A DNA stretch of 64,000 bases from Shinisaurus crocodilurus (taxonomy: Eukaryota; Chordata; Lepidosauria; Squamata; Shinisauridae). Shown piece by piece: positions 54,216 to 64,000 of this stretch. The position numbers and the translations under genes are program-made. The first letter of the stretch is position 1, and every line of letters begins with the position of its first letter. Where the stretch lies: assembly GCA_021292165.1 (NCBI GenBank), contig CM037879.1:43671802-43735801 (forward strand), given 5' to 3'. The notes under the pieces are model-generated. The model did not search any database and was not told the DNA's origin. It saw only the letters and a list, made by a program, of their open reading frames with translations.

Positions 54216-54782
54216 TTTCTCTCTCTGCCTCTTGGTTCTTCCACTCTGGTTTTACCTGCTGCCCCTCCTCTCTCTGGCACATGCTCCTCACTCACACCCA
54301 GCTAGCCTCTGCAAGGCAGTTTGGTGCCCTAGGCAAGATCAAATATTTAGCGCCCCCCCTTCCCACTTGAGAGCGCTGTATTTTTTTTCAAGGCGTTTCT
54401 GGCGCCCCCTTTAGCCCTGCGCCCTAGGCAGCTGCCTAGTTGGCCTAATGGTAGCACCGGCCCTGCTCTGCATCTGCACTTGTTCTCCAAGAATCCCATC
54501 CATAGGCCCTGCAGTCTCCCCTTTTTCTCTTTCTCTTTCTCTTTCTCTTTCTGCCTCTACCACCACCACCACCTTCTCCTCCTCCTCCTCCTCCTCCTCC
54601 TCCTCCTCCTCCTCCTCCTCCTCCTCTCTCATGCACTCTGCTTCCTACTCTGTAGGCTTCCCTTATCTTTGCATAGGGCTACCCTGCCCTTTTGTAGCTG
54701 GCCCTCTTCCCCATGACCACTCCCTCGCAGTGTCTCTGAGGCCTGCCCTGCCCCACAACTGTCTCCCACCTTCTGCTGATGA
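54216..54782. other. Low-complexity intergenic DNA
   Basis: 54310-54470 looks like a degraded hAT element (TGCCCTAGGCAAG and GCGCCCTAGGCAGC in inverted sense). CTTTCT repeats at 54524-54552 and a long CTC repeat at 54575-54627 create poly-Ser/Glu/Gly open frames that are artefacts. Confidence 0.5.
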
Positions 54783-54935
54783 CTTATAGATGATAGAGTT
54801 GGAAGGGGCCTACAAGGCCATTGAGTCCAACCCCCTGCTCAATGCAGGAAACTAGAGGAGGGGTCTCCCATCCAAGTAATAACCAGGCCTGACCCTGCTT
54901 AGCTTTCCATGCTCAGTCAACCTGAGGCAGCGTAA
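54783..54935 (-). mobile_element. CR1-like LINE 3' end
   Basis: ATAGAGTTGGAAGGGGCCTA, then CAAGGCCATTGAGTCCAACC is the reverse complement of the CR1 3' terminus. Confidence 0.82.
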
Positions 54936-55034
54936 GACACAGGCCTGTCCTTCTTCTGCCATTGCCCCAGTTTGCTCATCAGAATGTTGTCCTGTTCTTC
55001 CAGGGCCAGTCAACAACCAAGACTAGGGGAGATA

Positions 55035-55376
55035 TGATAGCACTCATTTATTTATTTATTTATTTAATTATATTTATACCCCGCCTTTTTCCTGAAAGGA
55101 ACCCAATGTTCCTTTCCATAAGATCCTATTTAAATTTGTTTCCATAAGATCCTATTTAAATTTGTTTTTTAAGTGGTAGGCTAATTACAAGGTAGCTTAC
55201 ATAATCCTCCCCTTCCTCTCCATTTTTATCCTCACAACAACCCTGTGAGGTAGGTTAGGCTGAGAGTCAGTGACTGGCCCAAAGTCACCCAGTGAGTTTC
55301 ATGGCCGAGCGGGGACTAGAACCCGGATCTCCCGAGTCCCAGTCCAACACTCTCACCAGTACGCTACACTGGCTCT
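55035..55376 (-). mobile_element. tRNA-derived SINE disrupted by a templated insertion
   Basis: Minus-strand SINE with AAATA-type tail at left, GCCTTTTTCCTGAAAGGAACCC, then a foreign 87-bp block (55107-55193), then TTACATAATCC, CTCACAACAACCCTGTGAGG and an intact tRNA-like head ending GCTACACTGGCTC. The block replaces about three bases of normal SINE sequence. Confidence 0.9.
55107..55193. repeat. Inverted templated insertion with 26-bp tandem duplication
   Basis: Reverse-complement copy of 53001-53066. Within it a 26-bp unit (TTTCCATAAGATCC and 12 more bases) occurs twice head-to-tail, at 55113-55138 and 55139-55164. The source has it once. Confidence 0.85.
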
Positions 55377-55702
55377 TCAAGTACTTGAAAGGTTGCCACA
55401 CAGAGGAGGGCCAGCCCAGGATCTCTTCTCGATCATCCCAGATTGCAGGACACGAAATAATGAGCTCAAGTTAGAGGAAGCCAGATTCCGCCTGGACATC
55501 AGGAAAAAATTCCTGACTGTTAGAGCAATACACCAATGGAACCAACTACCTATGGAGGTGCTGGGCTCTCCCACTCTGGAGGCATTCAAAGTGTGGCTGG
55601 ACAGCCATCTGTCAGGGATGCTTTGATTTGGGTTCCTGCATTGAGCAGGGGGTTGGACTCGATGGCCTTGTAGGCCCCTTCCAACTCTACTATTCTATGA
55701 TT
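55377..55702 (+). mobile_element. CR1-like LINE 3' end
   Basis: GCCACACAGAGGAGGGCCAG, CCTGACTGTTAGAGC, GGAGGCATTCAAAGTGTGGC, CTGTCAGGGATGCTTTGATT and GGGGGTTGGACTCGATGGCC lead to the typical TACTATTCTATGATTC end. Confidence 0.92.
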
Positions 55703-55766
55703 CAACCTACTGAGTCCCCATTGACATCCAAAGGGGTCCACCCATGCATAGTGAAGCAATGTGCTA

Positions 55767-56087
55767 GGGATGTACAAGTCGGGCATAGCTCACGCACGCC
55801 CGAGAATCACAGGGCCTTACTGGTCCGGGGCTCGCCACCTCGAGCCCGCCGCACCGGTCCGCGCTGGGCCCATCGCGTCATTTCCAGCTGGCCAGAACTG
55901 ACACGACGGGACCCTGTGCCAGCGCACTGGGCCCCCGCTCTACGTATTTTGCGTAGAAACCAGGGCAACAGGGCTTAAACAGAACTGCTCCGCGCTGCTC
56001 AGACAAAAGAGTGGGGGGGCGCCGCCACAGAGAGTTGAGGCGGGGCCAGACGCCCCCCCCCAAGGTACGTGGAAACCCCTAGTGCTA
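55767..56087. mobile_element. GC-rich TIR element
   Basis: Starts TAGGGATGTACAAG and ends ACGTGGAAACCCCTA, flanked by a possible 6-bp repeat GTGCTA. Internal part is CpG-rich with G and C runs. No transposase ORF. Confidence 0.5.
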
Positions 56088-56191
56088 TGCTCTAGCACAT
56101 ATTGGCATTGATTAAATCACAGTGCAAAAAGGAATCCTGCTGTGACTGGTGTGATTGCATCAAGAAGGCCTTCTTGCTGTGTGACCCAATC

Positions 56192-56327
56192 CAGGGGTGG
56201 GCAGAAAGTAGATCTCCATGCGTTTTAGACTTCAACTCCCAACATTCCTGACCAAAGGCCATGCTGGCAGGGGCTTTGGGGAGTTGAAGTCCCAAACACC
56301 TGGAGATCTACCTTCTGCCCACCCCTG
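56192..56327. mobile_element. Palindromic hAT-like MITE, family E
   Basis: Ends CAGGGGTGGGCAGAAAGTAG and CTACCTTCTGCCCACCCCTG are exact inverted complements apart from one or two bases. The centre has CAACTCCCAACATTCC. TSD weak. Confidence 0.85.
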
Positions 56328-57426
56328 ATCTAATCAATGCACATATGTGCTGGAGCACAATCAGAACTTGTAAGGAGGGAAAGACATGGCCTGAGAACTG
56401 CAACAAACATGCACCACTTCTGAAATTAATGTTAGAAACTCCCCAGATTAAACTGGAATAAAGGCAGAGTGGAACACAGAAGGGCAATGCGAACCCACAT
56501 CTAAGGAAATGCAGTAGGGAAAATGTGTTAATCCTTGAATATTTAACCATGCAACACTAAACCACAGTATTTCTGTTATGAGTGTGTTTGGAAGGTGGAA
56601 CTGGAGGCATGCTTATGAGGGCCAATAGGACAATAACAATTCTCAGTATCCATTATCAATACCCATTATAACACATTATCTTAGATGTAGCACAGAAAGT
56701 TTTTCAGAGACTTGACGATGACATGATAAAGCTGTCATGACCCACAGGTACATGCTTTCATTTTGTTCAGCCCCTCTGTGATTGTTGATCAAACAGGATT
56801 TGAAGATTTTTGCCACACCTGTTTGCTTAGAGGCCATAGCAGGGCTGAAAAAATTAACATGCATTGCATTCCCTTAAGCAACAAAAGCTCTATCATACTG
56901 CCTTCAAGTCTCTGAAAAAACCTGACATCTGTAATGCAGCCTTGTGGTCACTTCACATATTATGGTTTTTCAGTAACATGCATTTAAAGTCTATGGGATT
57001 GAAACCCATATAACAGTTGTAACAGGACTGGGGTCCTAAAAGGCAGCATCTAAGCATTCCAAAATGAAAGGGGATATCTGAATAAAGCAGGCAAAAATGC
57101 CAAGCTATGGATATTTCAATTTACTGCATAGCTAAAATTGGTAGTAGATGGGCGGTAGATGAGTTCTTCAGAAGAGCACTAACCACTCAAGTTAAAATAT
57201 AAAATAGCTCTGTGTCAGTGGCTACCACTGGCAGATGAGCAATGCTGATGAGTAATGTTGCCACCTTTTTCTACCAGCTCTGATCCATCTGGTACCTTTC
57301 AAAGCAGCCTGGTTCACAGAAATTGAGCCATTGTGAAACTTTTCCTAGCATGGAGATAAGTGAGAAAAACATTCACTGGCTCAATTTCTCTGCGTCGGGT
57401 TGCAGTTAAAGACACAGGAGCTGGGC

Positions 57427-57466
<40 letters not shown>

Positions 57467-57619
57467 CAACAGTGCCAATGAGTAAAGCATCATTTCAGTG
57501 CTGAGTACTTCATGAATATGGTGATGTGACTGAGCATTTATCACATCTCAGGTAACAGTGTTATTTTTGTTTGTTTGTTTGTTTGTTTGTTTTCATGCTG
57601 GATATGCACGGCTTGGGAC
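56328..57619. other. Unassigned intergenic DNA
   Basis: GA repeat at 57431-57465 and GTTT repeat at 57564-57593. No gene or transposon recognised. Confidence 0.4.
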
Positions 57620-58136
57620 CGCAATACTTGCTGGAACATCTCTCCCAACCACAATCTACCCATACACAATGGTCAACACCGGAGGCCTTCCTCTGAATGC
57701 GACCTCCAAGGGAGGCTCAGAGGGCATCAACAAGGGGGAGGGCCTTCTCAGTGGTGGCCCCCTGATTATGGAATGATCTCTCCACTGAGGCCTGCCTGGT
57801 GCCAACTTTGTCATCCCTTCTTCAGCACCAGGTTAAGACAGCCCTCTGTGCTGAGGCATTTAAAGACATCTAAGGTTATTTAATGGCTTGATGGGGGTAC
57901 CCATGTCACATGTTTTTAGCAGGTCTACTTGATATTTAATATTGTTTTTGCTGCTGATTTATTTGTAAATTTTTAAACTGTTCTTAAATTCTGTATTGTG
58001 GAAAAATTCTATGGTTGTTCTTATTGTATTATGGTCCTGTTTTAGGAGCTGCCGTAAACTGCCCAGAGAGCTCCAGCTATTGGGTGGTATAGAAATGAAA
58101 TGAATGAATGAATGAATGAATGAATGAATGAATGAA

Positions 58137-58167
<31 letters not shown>

Positions 58168-58168
58168 A
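57620..58168 (+). mobile_element. L2-like LINE 3' end
   Basis: GGCCTTCTCAGTGGTGGCCC (RAFSVVAP-type) and ATGATCTCTCC..GGCCTGCCTGGTGCCAAC encode ORF2 C-terminal remnants. The 3' UTR ends AACTGCCCAGAGAGCTCC, then AGCTATTGGGTGGTATAG. A GAAT then AAAT repeat tail follows, 58102-58168. Confidence 0.85.
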
Positions 58169-58355
58169 TCATCCTACTTTTTATATATAAAAATATCTAA
58201 GAAGGACAATGTTCTCTCCCTCCCACCTGCTCTTGGGGAGATGGTGGACCATGATGTTCCTGACCATGGGTTGGATCCAGACTTGCACCTGGGCTGGTTG
58301 AAGCAGACCTCCCTGACCCATCCTCCTCACAGCAGCCCTCCAGTCCACTGAAAAC

Positions 58356-58531
58356 CAGTGGAGGTTGGTGGCTCCAATGTCAGTGGGGCAGTGTGGCGGT
58401 GTATTTCACTCTGGGTTGTAGTCTGAACTTTTAAGGAGCTATCCATGGTGCTGAACCTATTGGGGGTTTTGGGTTCAGCATCATGGTCAGCTCCTTTAAA
58501 GTTCAGACTACAGCCTGGAGTGGATACACTG
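58356..58531. mobile_element. Palindromic hAT-like MITE, family C, copy 4
   Basis: CAGTGGAGGTTGGTGGCTCC start, CACTG end; inverted arms GTAGTCTGAACTTTTAA/TTTAAAGTTCAGACTAC. Flanks CTGAAAAC/CAGAAAAT match at 6 of 8. Confidence 0.75.
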
Positions 58532-58699
58532 CAGAAAATGCTACATGCTCAGAGGGCTGGGGGACCCTGGCTGAATGGCTTGAGCTCTGGTGTGTGTTGG
58601 GGGAGAGGGGAATCCCTGAAAATCAGGCAGAGCCACTTGCCAGCTGCCGCGAGCAGAGACCTTATTATACCTATGGAAGGCCGACCTTGCATCCAACCT

Positions 58700-58775
58700 C
58701 TTGTAATCATTCATCCATTCATTTTGCCACCCAACAGCCGAAGCTCTCTGGGTGGCTCACAAAAATTAATCAGCA
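58700..58775 (-). mobile_element. L2-like LINE 3' end fragment
   Basis: CCACCCAACAGCCGAAGCTC, then TCTGGGTGGCTCAC is the complement of the L2-like 3' signature, preceded by CATT repeats. Confidence 0.6.
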
Positions 58776-60187
58776 TCCTATGGAGAAAGGGTGCCATTTC
58801 TGTGGGAAAGAGCCACGCAATGGGCCTCCCACTCACATCATGGTTGGCTCACTTGAACATTGCCCCAGCTGCCCCTGGAAAAGCGGCTCATGCAAAAGCG
58901 GCTTCCACCCACAGCGGAGTTAACATTTGAAGGGCATTATTTTAAATCTAGCCCCATTCAGCCATATGGCCATATAATCGAATGATCATTGAGATAATTA
59001 CCAGTTACCTTTGAGTCTTCTTCACCCATCCCTGAAAGTTTTTGCATGAAATCTTTTTGACTGTCTTCTTTTTAACAGATCCTGCTGGATGTCTGTATTT
59101 TTAGCAAGTGCCCCAGAGGCGCTTTGTGTAAAGGGCAGCCCACAAATATACAGGTTGATTGATTGACCTTTTTGTAGAGGCTGGTGTTGTTAATAGCTCT
59201 CATTGGCAAGTCACCAAGAGACATAGAGCAAATGCCATCGATGTCCTTCCCCCAGAGACTGAACCACCTTTCTCATGCTCTTAGCCTTAACATGCTTATA
59301 AATGCCAAGGACATGGCCTCATTCGCATCTCTGTCCCTGTGGGTGCCGGTTAACTTCTGTCTGTGAATCACGGTGCAAAGGATGACCAAGCCAAAGTGAT
59401 CAGCTGTTTTCATATGTCTCAAGGTTATAAACATGTTCCAAAGAAGGCACATTTTCTGTTGTAACAGATGGGGATGGACAGATCTGTCAATTTCATTTTC
59501 TCTCAGTTTCTCATTGTTCATAAGTTCGGTTCATCCCGAACTTTGAAAATTGTTCCCATCTTAAGTTTGGTTCATTCTGAACTTTGAGCATTTCTTGTTT
59601 GTTTGTTTAAGTTTGCATGAACACTTGTATCCATTTTTGGGCATTGTTCTCCTTCTCCTTGCCTTTATGTATGCAATTTTGCCTAATATACACATTTTTG
59701 CAAGCCATGTTCCTAATATGGTGCATTATTTTCACGAATGCATGCATTTTTGTGTGCGCTTTCCCCTAATATATGCAGCTCATGTTAATTTATTAAAATA
59801 TCTGAACAAATAAAACAGACAGTCTATATGTGTGCTAACTCACAGAAGGCTAACTCAGAAGGCTAACTCAATTAGACTATAAAGTTATGTATAAATAAGA
59901 ATGACATAATCAATTTAACCACACTTCTTTCTTCTTTTTGAATATTCCACCAAGTCATTTGGACCAGGAAGAAACAGTTGGAAATATGAGGACATCATCA
60001 GTGCTACACTGTAGAAGGGTCTGGAAGGGAATGTAGTTCTGCTTTGCATGCAGAAGTTCCCATGTGCAATCTCTGGCGTCTCCAGCTAAAAGAATCAGGT
60101 AGCAGAAGATGGGAAAGTCCTCTGTCTGACACTGTGGGGAGCTGCTGGCAGACAGAATAAATAATACTGGCCTAGATGGACAAATAG
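58776..60187. other. Unassigned intergenic DNA
   Basis: GTTCGGTTCATCCCGAAC and GTTTGGTTCATTCTGAAC at 59523-59585 are repeats of one motif, possibly part of an old repeat. 60000-60180 has CR1-like reverse motifs. No gene. Confidence 0.35.
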
Positions 60188-60274
60188 GCTGGGTTCAGAC
60201 AACACAATAATCCACACTAACGACAACCCACACTCAGCCCTTGAGTGTGGGTTATCGTGTTGTCTGAACTCAGT
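60188..60274. mobile_element. Short palindromic PIF/Harbinger-like MITE, family F
   Basis: GGCTGGGTTCAGACAACAC at left, GTTGTCTGAACTCAGTC at right, with ATA on both sides as a 3-bp duplication. At under 90 bp it is one of the smallest elements here. Confidence 0.8.
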
Positions 60275-60353
60275 CATAGTCTAACCTAGAATAAGGCAGC
60301 GTCCTATGGGGCATGTTATTTTTAAGAGATTTTGCTTGAAACTATTTAAGCCA

Positions 60354-60355
<2 letters not shown>

Positions 60356-60402
<47 letters not shown>

Positions 60403-60425
60403 TCTTCTACTACTACTACTACTAT
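60356..60425. repeat. AAT and ACT trinucleotide repeats
   Basis: About 15 AAT units (60356-60402) followed by about 7 TAC/ACT units. Confidence 0.95.
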
Positions 60426-60462
60426 GAGCATCATCAGAAACAACTCTGTTTTTATTATAAGG

Positions 60463-60895
60463 AACATTAGGACGCAATCCTATGCCTCTCCGACGTTGTC
60501 TGGAGGAGCATAGGAATTCCCTTCCACGCTGCTGCACCCTCGTAAATCCCTTACGAGGGCACAGTGTTGTGGAGTGCCTGCCCTCCCCACCTCGTAGCTG
60601 CCGCGGTTTCCTCCGCGGAGGAAGGGAACTGAGCACGGAAGACCGTGCTCGGTTCTCCCTTTGGGGGGGAGTGTTCCTGGGGGAGGGGAGGAACAAAGAA
60701 TCCAGGTGGCACCTCAGCCTCTCCTCCTGGGGAGGAGGGGGGAAACATTTAGATGGCCAAAATCGGCTGTCTAGATGTTTTCCAGGGTGAGGGCAGTGCA
60801 GAGGATATCCTAATCCCGCCCTGGATAGGATGCCCGCAGTAATCCTCTGAGTTCGGTCGGAGGGTTGTGGGCAGCCTCATTGGATTGTGCTGTTA
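60463..60895. mobile_element. PIF/Harbinger-like element
   Basis: GGACGCAATCCTATGCCTCT start and CATTGGATTGTGCTG end flanked by TTA. The inside is GC-rich with inverted GAGGAAG/CTTCCTC-type segments. Confidence 0.55.
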
Positions 60896-61267
60896 GGCTA
60901 AGTACATAGCAGAAACAGAGCCATGCTTCTTCAGCTCCCAGGCTCAAACTGGACATTCCCTGAAGTGTGGGGCTTGCCATCAACAACAGCAGCCGTGCGC
61001 GTAGCTCCTTCTGCTCTCATTTGTCCCGTCTACTTTGGAGAAATGTAGCAACGTGATGTGATGGCACCACGTCATGTTTCCCCATCTCTGCTCCACATTA
61101 CTCACTGCCACTGGGAATGTTTGGGGCAGAATACAATGTGACAATATCACATCCCGTGTTTCCTTAACTAGATGTTGCGGCGAGAGGACAGAGGACCAGA
61201 CGCGGAGCTGCCATTTCGTCCAGCTTGAACCTCATTCTCTGCCATCACATTTGTTACTTCAATAGTT

Positions 61268-61425
61268 GATGATGATTTATTCCATTGCTCTCTACCGCCC
61301 AATAGCCAAAGTTCTCGGGTGGTTTAGAAAATACAAGATATAACATAAATAATATAAAAACCATTTACAAAACAATTTTAAACACGCAACAATAAAAACC
61401 CCAGGGCTGGTTAAAACTCTAGACA
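61268..61425 (-). mobile_element. L2-like LINE 3' end
   Basis: CTACCGCCCAATAGCCAAAG, then TTCTCGGGTGGTTT is the complement of the L2-like 3' terminus. Confidence 0.7.
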
Positions 61426-63024
61426 ACAGCTTCTAGAAAATAATTGTCTGGGCTCCCAAGAATTAATACTTGCACATACAGAGCTTCCCCAGGTGCCCTG
61501 TCAGGCCTGTAGACAGGGGAGCTGGGGGTGCCTGCCCCTGCAAATTTTCTCTGCCCCCCTACATTTTTTTCAACAAACAAATAGTTAAAAAAGCAGATTA
61601 CAGTTTTGTCTTTAAAAGGCTTGCAAACCAGATGAACTGCCCCCCACCCCATGTTTTTGGCAGCTCCTCCAGAACTGTTAGGCTGACTATGGGCCTGTGC
61701 CCCATGGCTTCGGAGGCCCTTGCTCCCCTACAGCCCTACATGACCTCTAAGAAGTCTCCTCCAGAAAGTTAGGACACCCTTTGAAGTGGTGTCCACTGCA
61801 GCACAAGATGCTTTGGGCAGAAGGGGAAATCTGAAGAGCCTGGTATGCATTTAGAAGCATGTACAAAGTGGGGGTTTGGGGGGGTGGGGGAGTGAACTGC
61901 AGATTTTTGTGGGGCCATGGGCAGCTAGACCCTGCCACACAGACACACACACACACACACACACCATTGAAGTGCCTTGAAGAGGCTCAGACATGACCGG
62001 TAAGGAACAGTGACTGGGACAAGGTATGCACATTATGAAAGTGCCTCAGATGTACACTTTCTATGTCCACACAGTCAGATTGGCGGTTGTGCTGGTGCAC
62101 ATTGCTGTCTCTGGCCTAGTGCTGTGCTGAACCCTGCCCCTATTTTTGCAAATGTGTTCCCTCCCTGTGAAAGGCATTTTTTTTCCTGCCTCTTTCGTGG
62201 GGAGGGGGAGAAATTCAAATAATTTTCTCATTGGGAGAGGGGGCAGGGTTTCCTCTTACTGTTTATGTGTAGGGGGTGGACAAGGAGGGGTCTTATTATT
62301 ATTTTTAACTTTACAATCTGTGCTCTTGCAGTGTCATGGGGCTCTTTGCAGAGACTTCCAGCCTGGCAGCCCTTCCTGAGGACCAAACTAGACATTCTGT
62401 AAACCACACATAGCAGAGCAGAGCTATGTGTGATTGACTTACTTACCTGCATGTAAGCATGCATGGCACTGCTTCGGATTGGGACTATGGCAATTTGGGA
62501 AGGGGGATTTAAGCTCCCCCTCCCTTTTTTGTGCCAAAATTACACATACACACACGCACCCATTCTTAAAAAAGAAAAAAAATGTCTCAATGGATTCCAA
62601 AGGGGATGTGTGTGTTTTCTTTTTCTTTTTTTTTATCCCCTCATCCATCCTGCAGGTGGGTGGAATTTTAGCACAAAAATGGGAATTGCCCTGAATTGCC
62701 ATGGCCCCAATCCAAATCACAGCTGTGCACGCTTACGTTAAGTAAATCAATCACTCCCCAAGGAGAAAACTATTCGAAATTCTCACCTACCCAGTCCCTT
62801 TCGCTGGAGATTCCATTTCCACCCCCCATGAATAGAAGAAGTGACATATTCAGCACCAAATGGAAGAATCAAAATATTGGGCCCTCCTTGACCTATGCAC
62901 AAGCTCCAAATTTCCCCCTCTGCTGCAAAGATGGTAGCCCAGCAGCAGGTCCCTGAACCAGTTTGTAGCCTTGGCTATAGTATTCAACTTTGCCAACTGC
63001 TGACTCCGGCCAAACCCTCTGGAG
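61426..63024. other. Unassigned intergenic DNA
   Basis: CA repeat at 61940-61964. 62370-62740 contains inverted motifs (GCATGTAAGCATGCATGG, GTGCACGCTTACG), possibly a Harbinger-type element. No gene recognised. Confidence 0.35.
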
Positions 63025-63167
63025 CAGTGTTCTCCAACCTTGGGTCCCCAGATGTTTTTGGCCTACAACTCCCAGCATACCCCAGCCAGCGTAGCAGCGT
63101 AGCTGGCTGGGGCATGCTGAGAGTTGTAAGCCAAAAACATCTGGGGACCCAAGGTTGGAGAACACTG
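63025..63167. mobile_element. Palindromic hAT-like MITE, family A, copy 6
   Basis: CAGTGTTCTCCAACC ends, exact 8-bp TSD CTCTGGAG (63017-63024 and 63168-63175). The centre includes a GTAGCAGCGTAGC small tandem duplication. Confidence 0.95.
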
Positions 63168-63175
63168 CTCTGGAG

Positions 63176-64000
63176 GCAGACCTTTTCTTCTCTGTTTCTT
63201 GTTCTCTTTACAGAAATCTTAGTCAAATGCAGCTTAGCTAGAAGCCTGTTAGAATTTGGCTATGACCAAAGGAGGAACTGCGGGGCTTTCGGATGTCATG
63301 ATGGTATGAGAACGAACTTGGAAGTTGCTGTGCTTCAAGCAGTGACGATACAGAAGCAGATTTTTCAAGAATGATACACAGCTGTTATTGAAGGACAGCC
63401 AAGCCTTGTTGCTAAAGACATTTGCTCTCATTTAAAGTGTCTTAGCTAATTTCGACAAAATGAAAAAGGACAAGATTATTTGCAGGGCGTGCAGGTTCTT
63501 CTGCTTGTGTGAGCAGTCATGGCCTCTGGGAGGACAGATACCATGACAGACGCAGGTGTAGGAAGACTAAGGCAAGGTTATGAAAAACAAGCCAATCTGC
63601 ATTGTGTATGGCAAAAAGCTATCCTACAACATGCTTGTTTCCAAAGAAGGACCCAATGACTTCACATGACTTTCTGCCCGTTAGTTAGCTTGGGTCTCCT
63701 CCTCTCCCTTGTCTCTTCCTTACATTTGCAAGAGTCATTGCTCATTTTGAAAATGGGCCTGTCAAAACGGTGAGGGGGCTGATACTGAAGAATGTTCTAC
63801 TTACTTCTGGTTACTTTTGGTAACATAAAGGAACTGAGGGGAAACCTAATGCGAGTAGACTTTGTGAGAAGTTGTCTTGGCTATATTTATCAAGACAAAT
63901 TTGTACAATTTACTGAGCTCAGAAAGGATGATGGCTCTCTAGCTTGAATTTCAAATGGTTGGGACTTGAGTCTTGACTTCGTAACAAACTTCCATAGTGA
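63176..64000. other. Unassigned intergenic DNA
   Basis: No gene, RNA or known repeat recognised up to the end of the window. Confidence 0.35.

Noticed and set aside
54411..54789. Poly-Glu, poly-Gly and poly-Ser open frames
   Set aside because: Created by the CTC and CTTTCT microsatellites.
62895..63374. 159-codon open frame
   Set aside because: It runs straight through a family A MITE; the shared peptide (VFSNLGSPDVFGLQLP) appears in every copy of that repeat.

Overview
This is a vertebrate nuclear window, most probably from a squamate reptile (lizard or snake). The protein-coding signal is one large exon of the dual-specificity phosphatase gene DUSP10 (MKP5), on the minus strand at 6103..6901. 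Almost everything else is transposable-element sequence: CR1- and L2-like LINE tails, L1 3' fragments, one long RTE-like LINE, tRNA-derived SINEs of the Sauria/squamate type, and many short palindromic DNA transposons with intact target-site duplications (TSDs). No bacterial-type operon, CRISPR array, rRNA or stand-alone tRNA gene is seen.

Layout. 1-6100: intron 2 (or further downstream intron) of DUSP10, with two hAT palindromes, two SINEs and an old L2 fragment. 6103-6944: DUSP10 exon with a spliced 5' UTR. 6945-9956: putative intron 1. About 9957-10260: putative non-coding first exon and CCAAT-rich promoter, with a G-quadruplex-prone tract just inside the intron. 5.1-10.8 kb is nearly free of recognisable transposons. 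11.5-14.8 kb: a recently active RTE-like LINE with endonuclease, reverse transcriptase and a C-terminal C2H2 zinc finger, broken by a few indels. 15.5-16.2 kb: a foldback element whose arms are built of 12-bp repeats. 16.4-64 kb: intergenic DNA dense in nested repeats.

The most unusual signals are these. (1) At least two families of palindromic MITE with different termini and different target-site duplications (8 bp hAT-like, 3 bp PIF/Harbinger-like) share one core. That core matches the ZNF143/THAP11 (Staf/Ronin) binding motif. (2) Three short insertions or duplications look templated from nearby DNA. One is a 105-bp chimera of two sources lying 1.1 kb upstream and 0.7 kb downstream. One is an inverted copy from 2.1 kb away with an internal 26-bp tandem duplication. 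One is a 146-bp copy (two mismatches) nested inside two transposons. (3) The foldback element noted above.

The genes do not form a working unit beyond DUSP10 itself. The remaining DUSP10 exons (catalytic domain) must lie to the left of the window.
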